Positions 26,640-38,932 are shown, counted from the stretch's first letter. The stretch: DNA of 64,000 nucleotides from Desulfuromonas sp. AOP6 (GCF_009731355.2 NZ_AP022810.1:2756001-2820000), one strand, 5' to 3'. Numbers and translations are program-made. The notes: generated by a model not told the origin, from the sequence alone.

Positions 26640-28901
26640 TTAAAACCGGCCGTATTTCTTGCGCAGCCGCTGCCGAACCACTTCGGCGATGGTGTTGAGA
26701 ACGAATGTGAAGAGAAAGAGAATAACGGCCGACAGAAAAAGCACCCGATAGAGCGTACTGGCCACCGGCGCCTCGGGGATTTCGACGGCGATATTGGCCG
26801 AAAGGGGCCGCATGCCGTTGAAGATGCTCAAGTCCATGATGGCCGTATTGCCTGTGGCCATGAGCACGATCATGGTCTCGCCGATAGCGCGGCCGAAACC
26901 GATCATGATACCCGCAAAGATGCCCGGACTGGCCGAGGGCAGAATCACCCGCCACACCGTCTGCCAGCGGCTGGCGCCCATGGCCAGGGAGGCAGCCTTC
27001 AGGCTGCCGGGGACGTTGGAAAGAGCGTCCTCGGCAATGGTGAAGATGATGGGAATAACGGCGAAGCCGAGGGCGAAGGCGATGATGATGTTGTTGCGTG
27101 GATCATAGCGCGTGCCCATTTCGGTGAAGAGCCAGAGACGAAAGTCGCCGCCGAAGAGCCAGGCTTCCACCAGGGGCCCGATGGCGAAGGCGGCCGCCAC
27201 CGAGAGGACGATGACCGGGGCGAAGGTAAGGAACTCGAAACCCCTCTCGACTTTCCGCAAAGGACCGACTTCCCTCAGCTTCTGCCAGAGCAGGGAGAAG
27301 AGGATGAAGGAGGTCGGCACGAAGAGAAAGCTGAGAAAAATGGCCGTCACCGACTTTTCCACGATAGGCGCCAGCCAGAGGGCAGCGAGGAAGCCGATAA
27401 TGACGCTGGGGATAGCGGCCATGATCTCCACCGTCGGCTTGATGTACTGCCGCAGTTTCGGATGGCCGAACTGGCTGGTGTAAATCGCCCCGAGCAGGGC
27501 CAGGGGGACGGCGAAGATCATGGCGTAGAAGGTCCCCTTCAGGGTGCCGAAAATCAGGGGCGTCAGGCTGAGCTTTGGCTCGAAATCCTCAGAAGCCGAC
27601 GACGACTGCCAAACGTAGGCAGGCTCATCGTAACTTTCATACCAGACCTTGCCAAAGAGGGTTCGCCAGCTCACCTCGGGATGGGGATTGTCCACGGTCC
27701 AGGCCTCGAGTTGCCCCTTTTCATTAAGAGCAATAATACCGGTGCCCCGCAGATTGAGAGCGGCGGTGCGTAGGGGAGAGCTGCCTTCCAGGGTCAGCAA
27801 CTGGCGTTCGCTGGTCATGTGATCGAGATAGACCGTCCCTTCTTCATCGAGGCTGAGCAGGGATTTGTCCCGGTGGGAGGGCGAGATAGTCCGCACAGCG
27901 CTGCCGCGATCGGCCAGAGTATGGATGCGGCGGAGTCTTTTCTCCCCGCCTTCCGCACCGGTGCGTACCGGGAACCAGGTGGTCAGCTGCCCCTTCGTAT
28001 CCCCGACGGCGAGGGAAATATCGCCGAACACCAGGGTCAGAGCCGTGATGGCGCGGCGATCACGAAAAGCCTGCTGCCTCTCCACAAGTCGGGGGCTCCC
28101 CGCCTCGCTCAGGTCCCAGCGCAGCAACGCTCCCTGGTCGGTGCCGGCATAGAGAGCGTGCCCCTGGGTGTCCAGGGCCAGGGCAGTGAGACGATCCGGC
28201 TCTTCATCGCCTAGAACCGTGCTGAATTGCATCCGCTCCTCGTTGCCGAAGATATCGGCAGTCACCGCTTCCTGGGTGAGCAGCAAGCGATTGTCGCCCA
28301 TGAGGCTGACGCGGGTGTGGGTACCCTCATTTGAAATCCGCCCCCGGGAAATTTCCGGCACCCCCCCCTCGGGAGCAGCGAAGACCCCTTCCCGGTCCAC
28401 GGCTATCTCGAAGGTCCGGTTATGGTGCTCGTCCCACTGGGCCGAGAAGCGCAGTTGCTCGATGGACAGAACCCCGTCACTCCACAGCAGGCCATAGGCC
28501 TGGCGACCGAACTTTTCAGCAGCGACAATAGACGCCTCCGGCGCGCCGGGAGGATGCAGAGAGATCTGTTCAGAGACCTCACCCGAGGGCAGGTCGTAAA
28601 AGGTGAAGTCACCGGAAGCCGACAGAGTGAAAGCCGTCTCCAGGTATTCGTCAAGGCCGAGCGCCAGGACCGCTTCGCCCCCCTGGGAATCGACCGGATG
28701 GATACGGGCCACGGGCGCTGCCGTCGGTTGATTGAACAGGGGCAGAGAGACTTCCCCGATAAGGAGCAGGATGAAAATAACCACAAAAATAATGGCCATG
28801 CCCCCAACGGTTATCACCCAGCGGGCAATACGGTCGCGTCGTTTGACTTTTTTCAGCAGCTTCTGATCCATATCCATCCATCCAGAATCCTGAACATACA
28901 T
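26640..28901 (-). CDS. pstC: PstC phosphate ABC transporter permease with large periplasmic insert
   Basis: Permease of 753 residues against about 320 in E. coli. Helix 1 (about 28-50) precedes an insert (about 60-455) whose repeats look like a beta-propeller (for example ALYAGTDQGALLRWD, SLLSLDEEGTVYLD, GIIALNEKGQLEAW). The transport core with six helices and the EDALSNVPGSLKAASLAMGA loop lies at the C terminus (about 465-745). Start ATG behind GGGAGG; a second ATG lies at residue 9. Works with PstA/PstB; the insert may sense or present phosphate-loaded PstS. Confidence 0.95.
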   Translation of the reverse strand: MYVQDSGWMDMDQKLLKKVKRRDRIARWVITVGGMAIIFVVIFILLLIGEVSLPLFNQPTAAPVARIHPVDSQGGEAVLALGLDEYLETAFTLSASGDFTFYDLPSGEVSEQISLHPPGAPEASIVAAEKFGRQAYGLLWSDGVLSIEQLRFSAQWDEHHNRTFEIAVDREGVFAAPEGGVPEISRGRISNEGTHTRVSLMGDNRLLLTQEAVTADIFGNEERMQFSTVLGDEEPDRLTALALDTQGHALYAGTDQGALLRWDLSEAGSPRLVERQQAFRDRRAITALTLVFGDISLAVGDTKGQLTTWFPVRTGAEGGEKRLRRIHTLADRGSAVRTISPSHRDKSLLSLDEEGTVYLDHMTSERQLLTLEGSSPLRTAALNLRGTGIIALNEKGQLEAWTVDNPHPEVSWRTLFGKVWYESYDEPAYVWQSSSASEDFEPKLSLTPLIFGTLKGTFYAMIFAVPLALLGAIYTSQFGHPKLRQYIKPTVEIMAAIPSVIIGFLAALWLAPIVEKSVTAIFLSFLFVPTSFILFSLLWQKLREVGPLRKVERGFEFLTFAPVIVLSVAAAFAIGPLVEAWLFGGDFRLWLFTEMGTRYDPRNNIIIAFALGFAVIPIIFTIAEDALSNVPGSLKAASLAMGASRWQTVWRVILPSASPGIFAGIMIGFGRAIGETMIVLMATGNTAIMDLSIFNGMRPLSANIAVEIPEAPVASTLYRVLFLSAVILFLFTFVLNTIAEVVRQRLRKKYGRF

Positions 28902-28974
28902 CTACCTGCCTCCCGGTTTGAGGTCCGGAAGGCAGGCAGACGGGTTGTCAGGGTTGATACCGGTTCCAGCCGGT

Positions 28975-29964
28975 CTATTTGAGCAGGTCGAGCTGTTGCT
29001 GAGCGGCTTTGGCGGGCAGAGGAAGATAGCCGTCCTTGACCACGACTTCCTGACCTTCCTTGGACAGCACAAACTTAATGAACTCTTCAAGCATCTTGGG
29101 CAGCGGCTCATTGGGCTTTTTGGCGACGTAGAGATAGAGCATGCGTCCCAGGGGGTATTTGCCACTGAGCACGTTTTCATAGGTAGGCTCATAGGCCGGG
29201 CCGCCTTTTTCCGACAGGGCGATGGCTTTGACCCCCGAGGTCAGGTAACCGATGCCCGAGTAACCGAGGCCGGACTTGTCTTCCGTCACCGACAGGACAA
29301 CGGAGGCGCTGCCCGGCTGTTCCTTGACAATATCCTTGAAGTCCCCCTTGAAGAGAGCGTTATCCTTGAAGTACCCGTAAGTACCGGAAGCCGAGTTACG
29401 TCCATAGAGGCTGATGGGCATATTGGCGAGGGAACCGGTTACACCCACCTGGCTCCAGGTCACGATATCCTGAAGGTAGCCGCCTTTGCGGTTCTTGGAA
29501 AAGATGGCATCAATCTGCTGCAGAGAGAGCTCTTTGATGGGGTTGTCCTTGTTGACGAAGACGCCCAGAGAGTCGAGAGCCACGCCGATCTGCAACGGCT
29601 TGAAGCCATACTTGCTCTCAAAAGCCTCGATTTCTGAAGTCTTCATTTTGCGGGACATGGGACCGATCTGAGCGGTTCCTTCGATAAGAGCGGGGGGCGC
29701 GGTGCTGGAGCCCTTGCCTTCAATCTGGATGTTGACGTTGGGGTACTGCTTGCGGAACCCTTCGGCCCAGTAGGTCATGAGGTTGTTCAGGGTATCGGAA
29801 CCGATGCTGTTGAGGTTGCCACTCACCCCTTGAGTCTTGGAGTACACCGGCAGGGCAGGATCGACCTTAATTTGGGCGGCGACTGCGGACCCACCGGCAA
29901 AAACCATGGCTGCGGCCGCTACGGCAGCGGCAAGAACCAACTTCTTCCAAACATTTTTTTTCAT
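28975..29964 (-). CDS. pstS: PstS phosphate-binding protein
   Basis: Periplasmic phosphate receptor of 329 residues with a signal peptide (1-29, AVAA-QI). Mature protein shows phosphate-binding loops typical of Pst[10 protein letters not shown] (about 56-64), [19 protein letters not shown] (about 84-102) and [12 protein letters not shown] (about 194-205). First gene of pstSCAB-phoU, 73 bp before pstC. Upstream 11-bp-spaced CTAACA repeats suggest control by PhoB. Confidence 0.97.
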   Translation of the reverse strand: MKKNVWKKLVLAAAVAAAAMVFAGGSAVAAQIKVDPALPVYSKTQGVSGNLNSIGSDTLNNLMTYWAEGFRKQYPNVNIQIEGKGSSTAPPALIEGTAQIGPMSRKMKTSEIEAFESKYGFKPLQIGVALDSLGVFVNKDNPIKELSLQQIDAIFSKNRKGGYLQDIVTWSQVGVTGSLANMPISLYGRNSASGTYGYFKDNALFKGDFKDIVKEQPGSASVVLSVTEDKSGLGYSGIGYLTSGVKAIALSEKGGPAYEPTYENVLSGKYPLGRMLYLYVAKKPNEPLPKMLEEFIKFVLSKEGQEVVVKDGYLPLPAKAAQQQLDLLK

Positions 29965-30070
29965 CTGTCTTTTCTCCTGATAGGGCGTTTTGAGATGCCG
30001 CTTAAACGCTTATAAGCGGCTACGGCGATAGTCCTGTTTCGTTCTTTACGGTCCGGATTGTGACTCGCTT

Positions 30071-30088
30071 CTGTTAGGGGATTGTTAG
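30071..30088 (-). promoter_or_regulatory. Pho-box-like direct repeat, pst proximal
   Basis: CTGTTAG and TTGTTAG eleven bases apart on the plus strand; on the pst coding strand this reads CTAACA-N5-CTAACA. It resembles PhoP-type TTAACA repeats more than the E. coli box. About 110 bp upstream of pstS. Confidence 0.45.
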
Positions 30089-30167
30089 TCTCCCGTAAGA
30101 AGCTCATGAGTTTTCCAACCGATGAAACGGGGCTTCGCAGGACAGACTTCTGTGATTTAAACCCTTT

Positions 30168-30185
30168 TTGTTAGGAAAATATTAG
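30168..30185 (-). promoter_or_regulatory. Pho-box-like direct repeat, pst distal
   Basis: TTGTTAG and ATATTAG at 11-bp spacing, the same motif as at 30071, about 205 bp upstream of pstS. Confidence 0.35.
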
Positions 30186-30352
30186 GATGAAAGCACTATA
30201 TCGCCCGTGGGGTCCCTTTCAAGGGGGCAGGCCGAAAAAGGACAGAAGCAGATATCCGCACGGTCCTCTCCTGAGGAACGTGGGAATTTTTCTGGATCTT
30301 GTGAAAAAAGGGGCGTATTTTAGCGCGCGGTTGGCAAGGAGGCGCTGAAGAG

Positions 30353-31330
30353 ATGATGTGGGGGGCGGGTGTGCGGAAAGAAGGGGTTGATTGGTTGCCG
30401 GTGCTCAGCCTGGTGGCGGCCATGCTGTTGTGGGCCAGCTCCTTTGTGGCTCTCAAGCTCGCCTTCAGAAGCTATGATCCCATGGTCGTCATTTTCGGAC
30501 GCATGTTTCTGGCCAGCCTCTTTTTTGTGCCCTTTATCCCCAGCTTTCGCCGTATCCGTTTTCGCCGGGGCGACCTGAAGTATCTGGCCCTTATGGCCCT
30601 GTGCGAGCCCTGTCTCTACTTTGTCTTCGAGGCCAGAGCCATGGAGAACACCACGGCGTCACAGGCCGGGATGATTACCGCCATGATGCCGCTGCTGGTG
30701 GCCATCCTCGCCTGGTTCTTTCTGCGCGAGCGCATCAGCCGCCTGACCCTGGCGGGCTTTCTGCTGGCCATCGTCGGCGCCGCCTGGCTGAGCCTGGCCA
30801 GCAGCAGTGACGCCTATGCGCCCAACCCTCTGCTCGGCAATTTCTACGAATTTCTGGCCATGATCTGCGCCGCCGGCTACACCGTATCCCTGCGCCACCT
30901 AAGTGCCGGCTACCCGCCCCTGTTCATGGCGGCCTTCCAGGCCTTCGCTGGCAGCCTATTTTTCTTTCCTTTCCTGCTGCTGCCGCAGACGGTTCTCCCC
31001 AGCGAATTTCTGCTGGTGCCGGCCCTGGCCATCGCCTACCTGGGCATCTTTGTCACCCTGGTGGCCTATACCTGCTACAACATCGGCGTCAAACACATCC
31101 CCGCCAGCCAAGCGGCGGTCTTCGTCAATCTCATCCCGGTCTTCAGCGTGCTCATGGCCATGCTCTTTCTCGGCGAGCGGTTAAATCTTCAGCAGCTGGC
31201 CGCCGCGGCTTTGGTCCTGGCCGGCGTCCTCATCAGCCGTCACGGCGGCCGCCAATCATCCCGCCAGACCGGCGCACCGGCAACGACCCCTTTGACCGAG
31301 GAGAGCGCCCTCAGTCAAACTGGGCCTTGA
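30353..31330 (+). CDS. EamA/DMT-family transporter
   Basis: Inner-membrane exporter-type protein of 325 residues with ten hydrophobic helices formed by two EamA repeats (about 16-150 and 165-292). Typical features are the PSFRR-type loop after helix 2 and GERLNLQQLAAAALVLAGV at the end of repeat two. The last 30 residues are polar. Family members export amino acids or other metabolites; the substrate cannot be told. ATG behind AAGGAGG. Its 3' end overlaps the convergent yceH-like gene by 20 bp. Confidence 0.93.
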   Translation: MMWGAGVRKEGVDWLPVLSLVAAMLLWASSFVALKLAFRSYDPMVVIFGRMFLASLFFVPFIPSFRRIRFRRGDLKYLALMALCEPCLYFVFEARAMENTTASQAGMITAMMPLLVAILAWFFLRERISRLTLAGFLLAIVGAAWLSLASSSDAYAPNPLLGNFYEFLAMICAAGYTVSLRHLSAGYPPLFMAAFQAFAGSLFFFPFLLLPQTVLPSEFLLVPALAIAYLGIFVTLVAYTCYNIGVKHIPASQAAVFVNLIPVFSVLMAMLFLGERLNLQQLAAAALVLAGVLISRHGGRQSSRQTGAPATTPLTEESALSQTGP

Positions 31331-31973
31331 AGGCGGCCATCTCCCGCCGGAGGGTCTCTACCTCCTCACGCAGGGCGGCCACTTCGTCCTCGAGACGGAC
31401 CATACGCTCCTCTTCGGCCCGCACCCGCAGGGTGGCCGCTTCGGCCGGCGCCTCGGAGCAGGCGGATTCCTCCGGCGGCGCCCCGGCGAAGAGGTGGGCG
31501 TAGCGGGACTCTTTACGCCCCGGCTGACGGGGGAGACAGCTCACCAGGGGCGGCTGCCGCTGTTCGAGCCCCTGCAGCACCTCCTCCACCTGCGCCAGCT
31601 CGCCGAAGGAGTACAGGCGCTCGCTGCGCCCCCTCACTTCCCCCACGGTCTGCGGTCCGCGCACCAGCAGCACGCAGAGCACGGCCAGTTCTTCGGGCTC
31701 CAAGTGCAGTTTCTCGGCCAAGGTATGACGATATTTGGGCACCCTCCCCCCTTCGCCGCTCTGCATGGCCAGCCCGCCATGACGAAGGCGCTCCAGCGCT
31801 CGGACCACCTCTGTTTCTTCCAGGGCCATCACCGGCTCGCGGTTGGTTTTCTGGTTGCAGGCGTTGGTCAGCGCATTGAGGCTGAGAGGGTAGTATTCCG
31901 GGGTGGCCATCTCTTTTTCCAGGAGACAGCCGAGCACCCGGGCCTCCACGGCATCCAACAGCATCTGTTCCAT
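31311..31973 (-). CDS. YceH-family (DUF480) protein
   Basis: A 220-residue protein with two winged-helix-like halves (about 1-85 and 90-160), recognised from the family start EARVLGCLLEKEMATPEYYPLS and the NALTNACNQKTNREPVM segment. A predicted coiled coil (about 180-220) follows and is rich in Glu/Arg/Ala. DUF480 proteins have no firmly known function; DNA binding is suggested by fold. Stop overlaps the exporter gene tail to tail. Confidence 0.93.
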   Translation of the reverse strand: MEQMLLDAVEARVLGCLLEKEMATPEYYPLSLNALTNACNQKTNREPVMALEETEVVRALERLRHGGLAMQSGEGGRVPKYRHTLAEKLHLEPEELAVLCVLLVRGPQTVGEVRGRSERLYSFGELAQVEEVLQGLEQRQPPLVSCLPRQPGRKESRYAHLFAGAPPEESACSEAPAEAATLRVRAEEERMVRLEDEVAALREEVETLRREMAAFKAQFD

Positions 31974-32136
31974 AATGAAATCTCCTCAATTTTTCTCGCG
32001 GGCGCTACCTGCCTGGCCTGATCCGTAAAATTTCCGCCGGAAGAGCCCGGATAAGGATATTATTGACCTGCCTCAAGGCAACGGCGCCCGGAACGTGTTT
32101 TAGTGGCCGCAAGATCGTCATTCCCAGGAGATTAGC

Positions 32137-32247
32137 ATGCCAGAGAGTGAAACTATTGTCACCCTGCTGATTTGGGGACTCACCGCCGCTGGCTGTTTTT
32201 TCGGCCTGCGGTCCCGCTGGAAAAAGCGTCGCTCGCGCCGCCCATAA
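32137..32247 (+). CDS. Possible 36-residue one-helix membrane peptide
   Basis: Short frame starting MPESETIVTLLIWGL, with one hydrophobic stretch (about 7-24) and a strongly basic end (RSRWKKRRSRRP). ATG is preceded by AGGAG at good distance. It stands alone on the plus strand between two minus-strand genes, and its stop abuts a terminator hairpin. The positive-inside layout fits a small membrane protein, but no homologue is known to me and no promoter is evident. Confidence 0.38.
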   Translation: MPESETIVTLLIWGLTAAGCFFGLRSRWKKRRSRRP

Positions 32248-32250
32248 AAA

Positions 32251-32280
32251 AGGGCCGCCGGTATCAATCCCGGCGGCCCT
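32251..32280 (-). terminator. Terminator of the coiled-coil secreted protein gene
   Basis: Stem AGGGCCGCCGG / CCGGCGGCCCT with an 8-nt loop, followed on the minus strand by TTTTTTATG. It lies 28 bp past the stop at 32309. Confidence 0.88.
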
Positions 32281-32308
32281 CCTCCTGCGTTCTCTATAGT
32301 ACGGAAGT

Positions 32309-32764
32309 TCAGTCTCTCCTGTCTTCACGGCGCTCCTGCTCGCTCTCCTGCTCCCGCTGACGTTCCCAGATCATGCGGCGGTCCCCGTCTTCACGCTGTG
32401 AATCGCGCTTACGTTCCATTTCCTCGTCGCGCTCGCGCATTTTTTTGCCCTCACCGGCAGACTTTCCTTCGCTTTTCTCATAGCGCATGCGCTCCTTGTA
32501 AGCATTGCGCTCCTGATTATGCCTCTGTTTAAGGGCTTCCTTGTCCGCTTTGTAGCGCTCTTCCAGCGCCTTGCGTTCAGCCTGATGCCGTTTCTCCAGG
32601 CTCTTGACGTCCGTATCGAAGGTCTGCTGCATTTGCTCCATCCTGTCCGGCTTGCCCTTGCCCTCCTTGGGAGCGGCGAAAACAGCCTGGGGCAGGGCGA
32701 CAATCAGCATCCAGCAGAGGGTTGCGAGGAGTGCGGCTTGGACTCCTTTTCCATTGTTCATCAT
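32309..32764 (-). CDS. Secreted charged coiled-coil protein, unknown
   Basis: A 151-residue protein with a signal peptide (about 1-30, ending VFA-AP). The rest is almost wholly charged (Glu, Arg, Lys, Gln) and helical, with heptad-like repeats between about 45 and 95 (for example KSLEKRHQAERKALEERYK). The tail is Arg/Glu-rich. No domain recognised. Probably a periplasmic coiled-coil protein; such composition is seen in assembly or chaperone-like factors, but that is not evidence of function. ATG behind GGAGGAACTCAC. Confidence 0.82.
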   Translation of the reverse strand: MMNNGKGVQAALLATLCWMLIVALPQAVFAAPKEGKGKPDRMEQMQQTFDTDVKSLEKRHQAERKALEERYKADKEALKQRHNQERNAYKERMRYEKSEGKSAGEGKKMRERDEEMERKRDSQREDGDRRMIWERQREQESEQERREDRRD

Positions 32765-32846
32765 GTGAGTTCCTCCTTCGGTTTGAAGACGACAGCAAAA
32801 GACTATCTGTACATTCTAGCAGGCTTTGGGCGAAACGGAAGTCCAC

Positions 32847-33598
32847 TCAGGGGAGCGAGGACGACCATCCCAGACGCTCCAGAAGATCGGCAAAAATGGG
32901 ATCGAGAGGGGCCTCGATGACCAGTTGCCGCCCATCGAGAGGATGGGGGAACGCCAGGCGGGTAGCGGCCAGCAGCAGACGTTGGCAGCCGAAGTGCTCA
33001 CGGAAAAAGCGGTTGTGGCGCCCTTCGCCGTATTTGGTATCCCCGATGATGGGGTGGAAGATATGCTTGAAGTGGCGGCGCAACTGGTGGCGTCGGCCCG
33101 TGCGGGGATGGGCTTCCACCAGGCTGTAGCGGCTGCTGGGGTAGCGCCCGACGGCAAAGGGGAGTTCGACCTGCGCCAGGCGTCGGTAAGAGGTCACGGC
33201 CTCCTGGGCCGGCTTGTCCGGCTGTACCGGATAATCGGCAAGACGGTCGGGCTCTTCCAGCAGGGGATGGTCGATGATCCCGGTCTCCGGGCAGACGCCG
33301 CGCAGTACGGCCAGGTAGGTCTTTTCCACCGCGCCGCGGGCGAAAGACTCCCCCAGGGCGCGGGCCATCTCGGGGGAGAGGGCGAAGAGCAGCACGCCGG
33401 AGGTCGGCTTGTCCAGACGATGGGCCGGGTAAACCGGTCGGCCCAGCTGGTCCCGCAGCAACTGCAGGGCAAAACGGGTTTCACGCCGGTCGATGGGGCT
33501 GCGATGCACCAACAGCCCCGCCGGTTTGTTGATCGCCACCAGGTGGTCATCGGCGTAGAGGATATCGAGCTTTTCACGGCCGCTGGGAAAGACCGCCA

Positions 33599-33602
<4 letters not shown>
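32847..33602 (-). CDS. truC: TruC-like RluA-family pseudouridine synthase
   Basis: RNA-modifying enzyme of 251 residues that isomerises uridine to pseudouridine. The catalytic Asp is in AHRLDKPTSGV (about 71-81), and the family segments LVHRSPIDRRET, GRRHQLRRHFKHI and HPIIGDTKYG follow. The order and spacing match E. coli TruC (position 65 of some tRNAs) closely, more so than RluC/RluD, and there is no S4 domain. Start ATG overlaps the acnA stop by a few bases, so the two genes are coupled. Confidence 0.9.
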
Positions 33603-36271
<2,669 letters not shown>

Positions 36272-36294
36272 AGGATCCTCCTCTGGGCGGGTTC

Positions 36295-36332
36295 AACCGT
36301 TCCTCCCCCGTCACGGGATTAAAAGAACGGTT
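36295..36332. repeat. Inverted repeat between phoR and acnA
   Basis: Arms AACCGTTC and GAACGGTT separated by 22 bp, in the 101-bp gap. It could end the phoR transcript or serve as an operator for acnA; no T-tract decides it. Confidence 0.4.
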
Positions 36333-36372
36333 AAACCTTATCACGCCCAGAGCGGCCCGCAACTCGGAAAGA

Positions 36373-38157
36373 CTAGGAACGAAGGTCTGAAGGAAGGATG
36401 ATGGAGAAGGTGCTGCCTTTACCGGGGACGCTTTCCACGGCCACGCGGCCGCCATGGGTCTGCACGATGTGTTTGACGATGGCCAGGCCCAGCCCGGTGC
36501 CCCCCTGTTTGCGGCTGCGGGCCTTGTCGACCCGGTAGAAGCGCTCGAACAGACGGGGCAGATGCTCGCGGGCGATGCCGCAGCCCTGATCGATGACACG
36601 GATGACGACGCCATCGGCGCTCTGCCTCCCTTCCACCAGCACCCGACTGCCTTCGGAGGAATATTTGATGGCGTTGCTGATGAGATTGACCAGGGCCTGC
36701 TCGATCAGCGGAGGATTGAAGCGAGCCCGCAGACTTTCATCCACGGCCTGCTCTACCAGGATCTCCCGCTCCTGCGCCTGCATCTCGCAGGACTGGATGG
36801 CCGCTCGCACCACTTCGTCCACGGCCCCCGGTTGCAGGTCGATCTGATGCCGTTCGGCGCCCTGCTCAATACGGGACAGATCGAGCAGATCATCGATGAT
36901 GGCATTGAGACGGTCGGCCTGCTTGCAGATGATGGACAGGAAGCGTTGGGCATCTTCCGGCTGGTTGATGGCGCCGTCGAGGAGGGTTTCGACAAACCCT
37001 TTGATGGCCGTAATCGGCGTTTTCAGTTCGTGAGAGACATTGGCGACGAAATCCCGACGCATGGTCTCCAGGCGGCGCAGACGGGTCACGTCATTAAGAA
37101 CGATAAGGACGCCGATGCGCTGCCCTTGGGAGCCGCGCAGGGCCGTACCGTGGGCCTGCAGAAAACGCTCGGGGTCACCGTGAAAGACGATATCCCCCTC
37201 CACCGCTTCCGGGCTGGATAGCGCCTGGGCGATAAACCGCTGCAGATCGGCCTTGCGCACGACCTCCTGAATGCGCCGACCCTGGACCTCTGCGGAATCG
37301 AGAGTCAGCAGCTTTTCCGCCGCCCGGTTCAGGCGCAGGATGCGCTCCTCCGCATCCACCGCCAGAACTCCTTCCACCATGCTGGCCAGCACCGCCTCCT
37401 GCTCGTTGCGCTGGCGCAGCACCGTACGGATGCGTTCATCGAGCTGGGCGGCCATCTTGTTCATCGCTTCGGCCAGACTGCGCACCTCCGCCGAACCTCG
37501 CACGACCAGCGGCTGCTGCAGCTCGCCCCGGGAAAAGCGCTCAGCGCCCTGCTTCATCATCTCCAAAGGCTGACTGATGCGGCGGGAGACGAGCAGGCTC
37601 AGCAGAGCCGCCAGCACCGCCGCCACCACCCCGCCCAGGATGACCCGACGCAGCAGGGTGTCCAGGGTTTCGTCCAAAGCCGTGATCGCCATGGCGGTCC
37701 GTACCACGCCGGTGATGGCACCGTTCTCCGCCACCGGAAGAGCGACGTACATCATGTCCTGCTGGATGGTATGGCTGAAACGGACAGAGCGACCGGTGCT
37801 CCCCTGCATCGCCTCCACAACCTCCGGCCGCCCCGCATGGTTTTCCATACGGGCGGCTTCTTCGTCCGAGTCGGCCAGCACCACACCCGAGGGCATGATG
37901 AGGGTAATTCGCGTCGCCGAGTCCTGGCCTAATTCAGCGACCAGCGTTTCGAGATAGGGCGACTGGGAGACGGCGAAAAGCCCTTTGACCTGCACGGTGA
38001 CCAGGCGCGCCCGGGCCATCAGATCTTCTTTTGTCTGCTTAAGGTAGGATGAGCGCAGGGTGTTGGAAAAATACCAGGTCAGCACCAGCAGGGAGAGAAG
38101 AATGATGAGCAGACAGGGAATATAGAACTGCCAGAGCAACCGCTTGGGACGCATCAT
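36373..38157 (-). CDS. phoR: PhoR-like phosphate sensor histidine kinase
   Basis: Membrane kinase of 594 residues: helix 1 (about 10-30), periplasmic domain (31-165), helix 2 (about 168-190), HAMP (about 190-245), PAS (about 250-360), HisKA with the His in NVSHELKTPI (about 375) and HATPase with DQGCGI and GTGLGLAIVKH. Unlike E. coli PhoR it has a sizeable periplasmic domain. It lies 27 bp after phoB, so pairing with PhoB is secure. It should phosphorylate PhoB when phosphate is low, under control of PstSCAB and PhoU. Confidence 0.93.
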   Translation of the reverse strand: MMRPKRLLWQFYIPCLLIILLSLLVLTWYFSNTLRSSYLKQTKEDLMARARLVTVQVKGLFAVSQSPYLETLVAELGQDSATRITLIMPSGVVLADSDEEAARMENHAGRPEVVEAMQGSTGRSVRFSHTIQQDMMYVALPVAENGAITGVVRTAMAITALDETLDTLLRRVILGGVVAAVLAALLSLLVSRRISQPLEMMKQGAERFSRGELQQPLVVRGSAEVRSLAEAMNKMAAQLDERIRTVLRQRNEQEAVLASMVEGVLAVDAEERILRLNRAAEKLLTLDSAEVQGRRIQEVVRKADLQRFIAQALSSPEAVEGDIVFHGDPERFLQAHGTALRGSQGQRIGVLIVLNDVTRLRRLETMRRDFVANVSHELKTPITAIKGFVETLLDGAINQPEDAQRFLSIICKQADRLNAIIDDLLDLSRIEQGAERHQIDLQPGAVDEVVRAAIQSCEMQAQEREILVEQAVDESLRARFNPPLIEQALVNLISNAIKYSSEGSRVLVEGRQSADGVVIRVIDQGCGIAREHLPRLFERFYRVDKARSRKQGGTGLGLAIVKHIVQTHGGRVAVESVPGKGSTFSIILPSDLRS

Positions 38158-38184
38158 GTTATTTTGCCTCGTGAGAAAGGATAA

Positions 38185-38874
38185 TCAGGCCTTGAAACGA
38201 TAGCCGACGCCACGGACCGTTTCGATAACCTTGCCGCAGGGGCCCAGCTTCTTGCGCAGTCCAACGATCTGTACGTCCACCGCCCGGTCGGTGACCGAGT
38301 AGTCGTCGCCTCGCACCGCATTGACAATCTGGTAGCGGGTGAAGACCCAGCCGGGACGACTGGCCAGAAAATGCAGGACGCGAAACTCCGTGAAGGTCAG
38401 TTCGACGGGCTCACCGCCGACCAGCACCTCGTTGCGGCCGGGATGGATGACCAGCTCGCCCATGCGCAGGACCTCTTCGGCCGCGGGGACTTCCCCCTCG
38501 CTGCGTCGTCGCAGCACCGCCTTGATACGGGCCAGCAGGATTTTGGGCGAAAAAGGCTTGGTGACATAATCGTCAGCGCCCATCTCCAGGCCCAGCACCA
38601 CGTCCGACTCCTCCCCTTTGGCCGTGGTCATGATGATCGGGATATGGGCCAGGGCCGGGGTGTTCTTCAGCGCCCGACAGACCTCCAGGCCGTCGAGTCC
38701 CGGCAGCATCAGGTCGAGAACCACCAGGTCGAAGGGTTCCTGTCTAGCCCTCTGCAGTCCTTCTTCCCCGCTGATGGCGCCAGCGACCTGGTAGCCCTCC
38801 TTGGCCAGGTTGTAATGGATCAGGGCCAGGATATCCTCTTCGTCCTCGATGACCAGAATGCGCTCTTTGCTCAT
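38185..38874 (-). CDS. phoB: PhoB-like phosphate response regulator
   Basis: OmpR/PhoB-type regulator of 229 residues. Receiver 1-120 with the phosphoacceptor Asp in LVVLDLMLPGLDG and Lys in YVTKPFSP; winged helix DNA-binding domain about 135-228 with ELTFTEFRVLHFLASRPG and the final ETVRGVGYRFKA. Upstream of phoR. A repeat at 38933-38950 resembles those before pstS, so autoregulation is likely. Confidence 0.95.
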   Translation of the reverse strand: MSKERILVIEDEEDILALIHYNLAKEGYQVAGAISGEEGLQRARQEPFDLVVLDLMLPGLDGLEVCRALKNTPALAHIPIIMTTAKGEESDVVLGLEMGADDYVTKPFSPKILLARIKAVLRRRSEGEVPAAEEVLRMGELVIHPGRNEVLVGGEPVELTFTEFRVLHFLASRPGWVFTRYQIVNAVRGDDYSVTDRAVDVQIVGLRKKLGPCGKVIETVRGVGYRFKA

Positions 38875-38932
38875 GGGTCCGCTTCTTTTCTCCTCGAAAA
38901 TATCACGTGATTTTGAGGAATATAGGGCCGCT

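Larger units (their letters stand above)
29965..30352. other. 388-bp divergent region pstS / EamA gene
   Basis: Non-coding. Contains two pairs of 11-bp-spaced repeats described separately and the AAGGAGG ribosome site of the plus-strand exporter gene. No obvious sigma-54 element. Confidence 0.55.

Noticed and set aside
26331-27773. 480-residue plus-strand frame opposite pstA and pstC
   Set aside because: Highly charged shadow with no family resemblance, spanning two well-supported genes.
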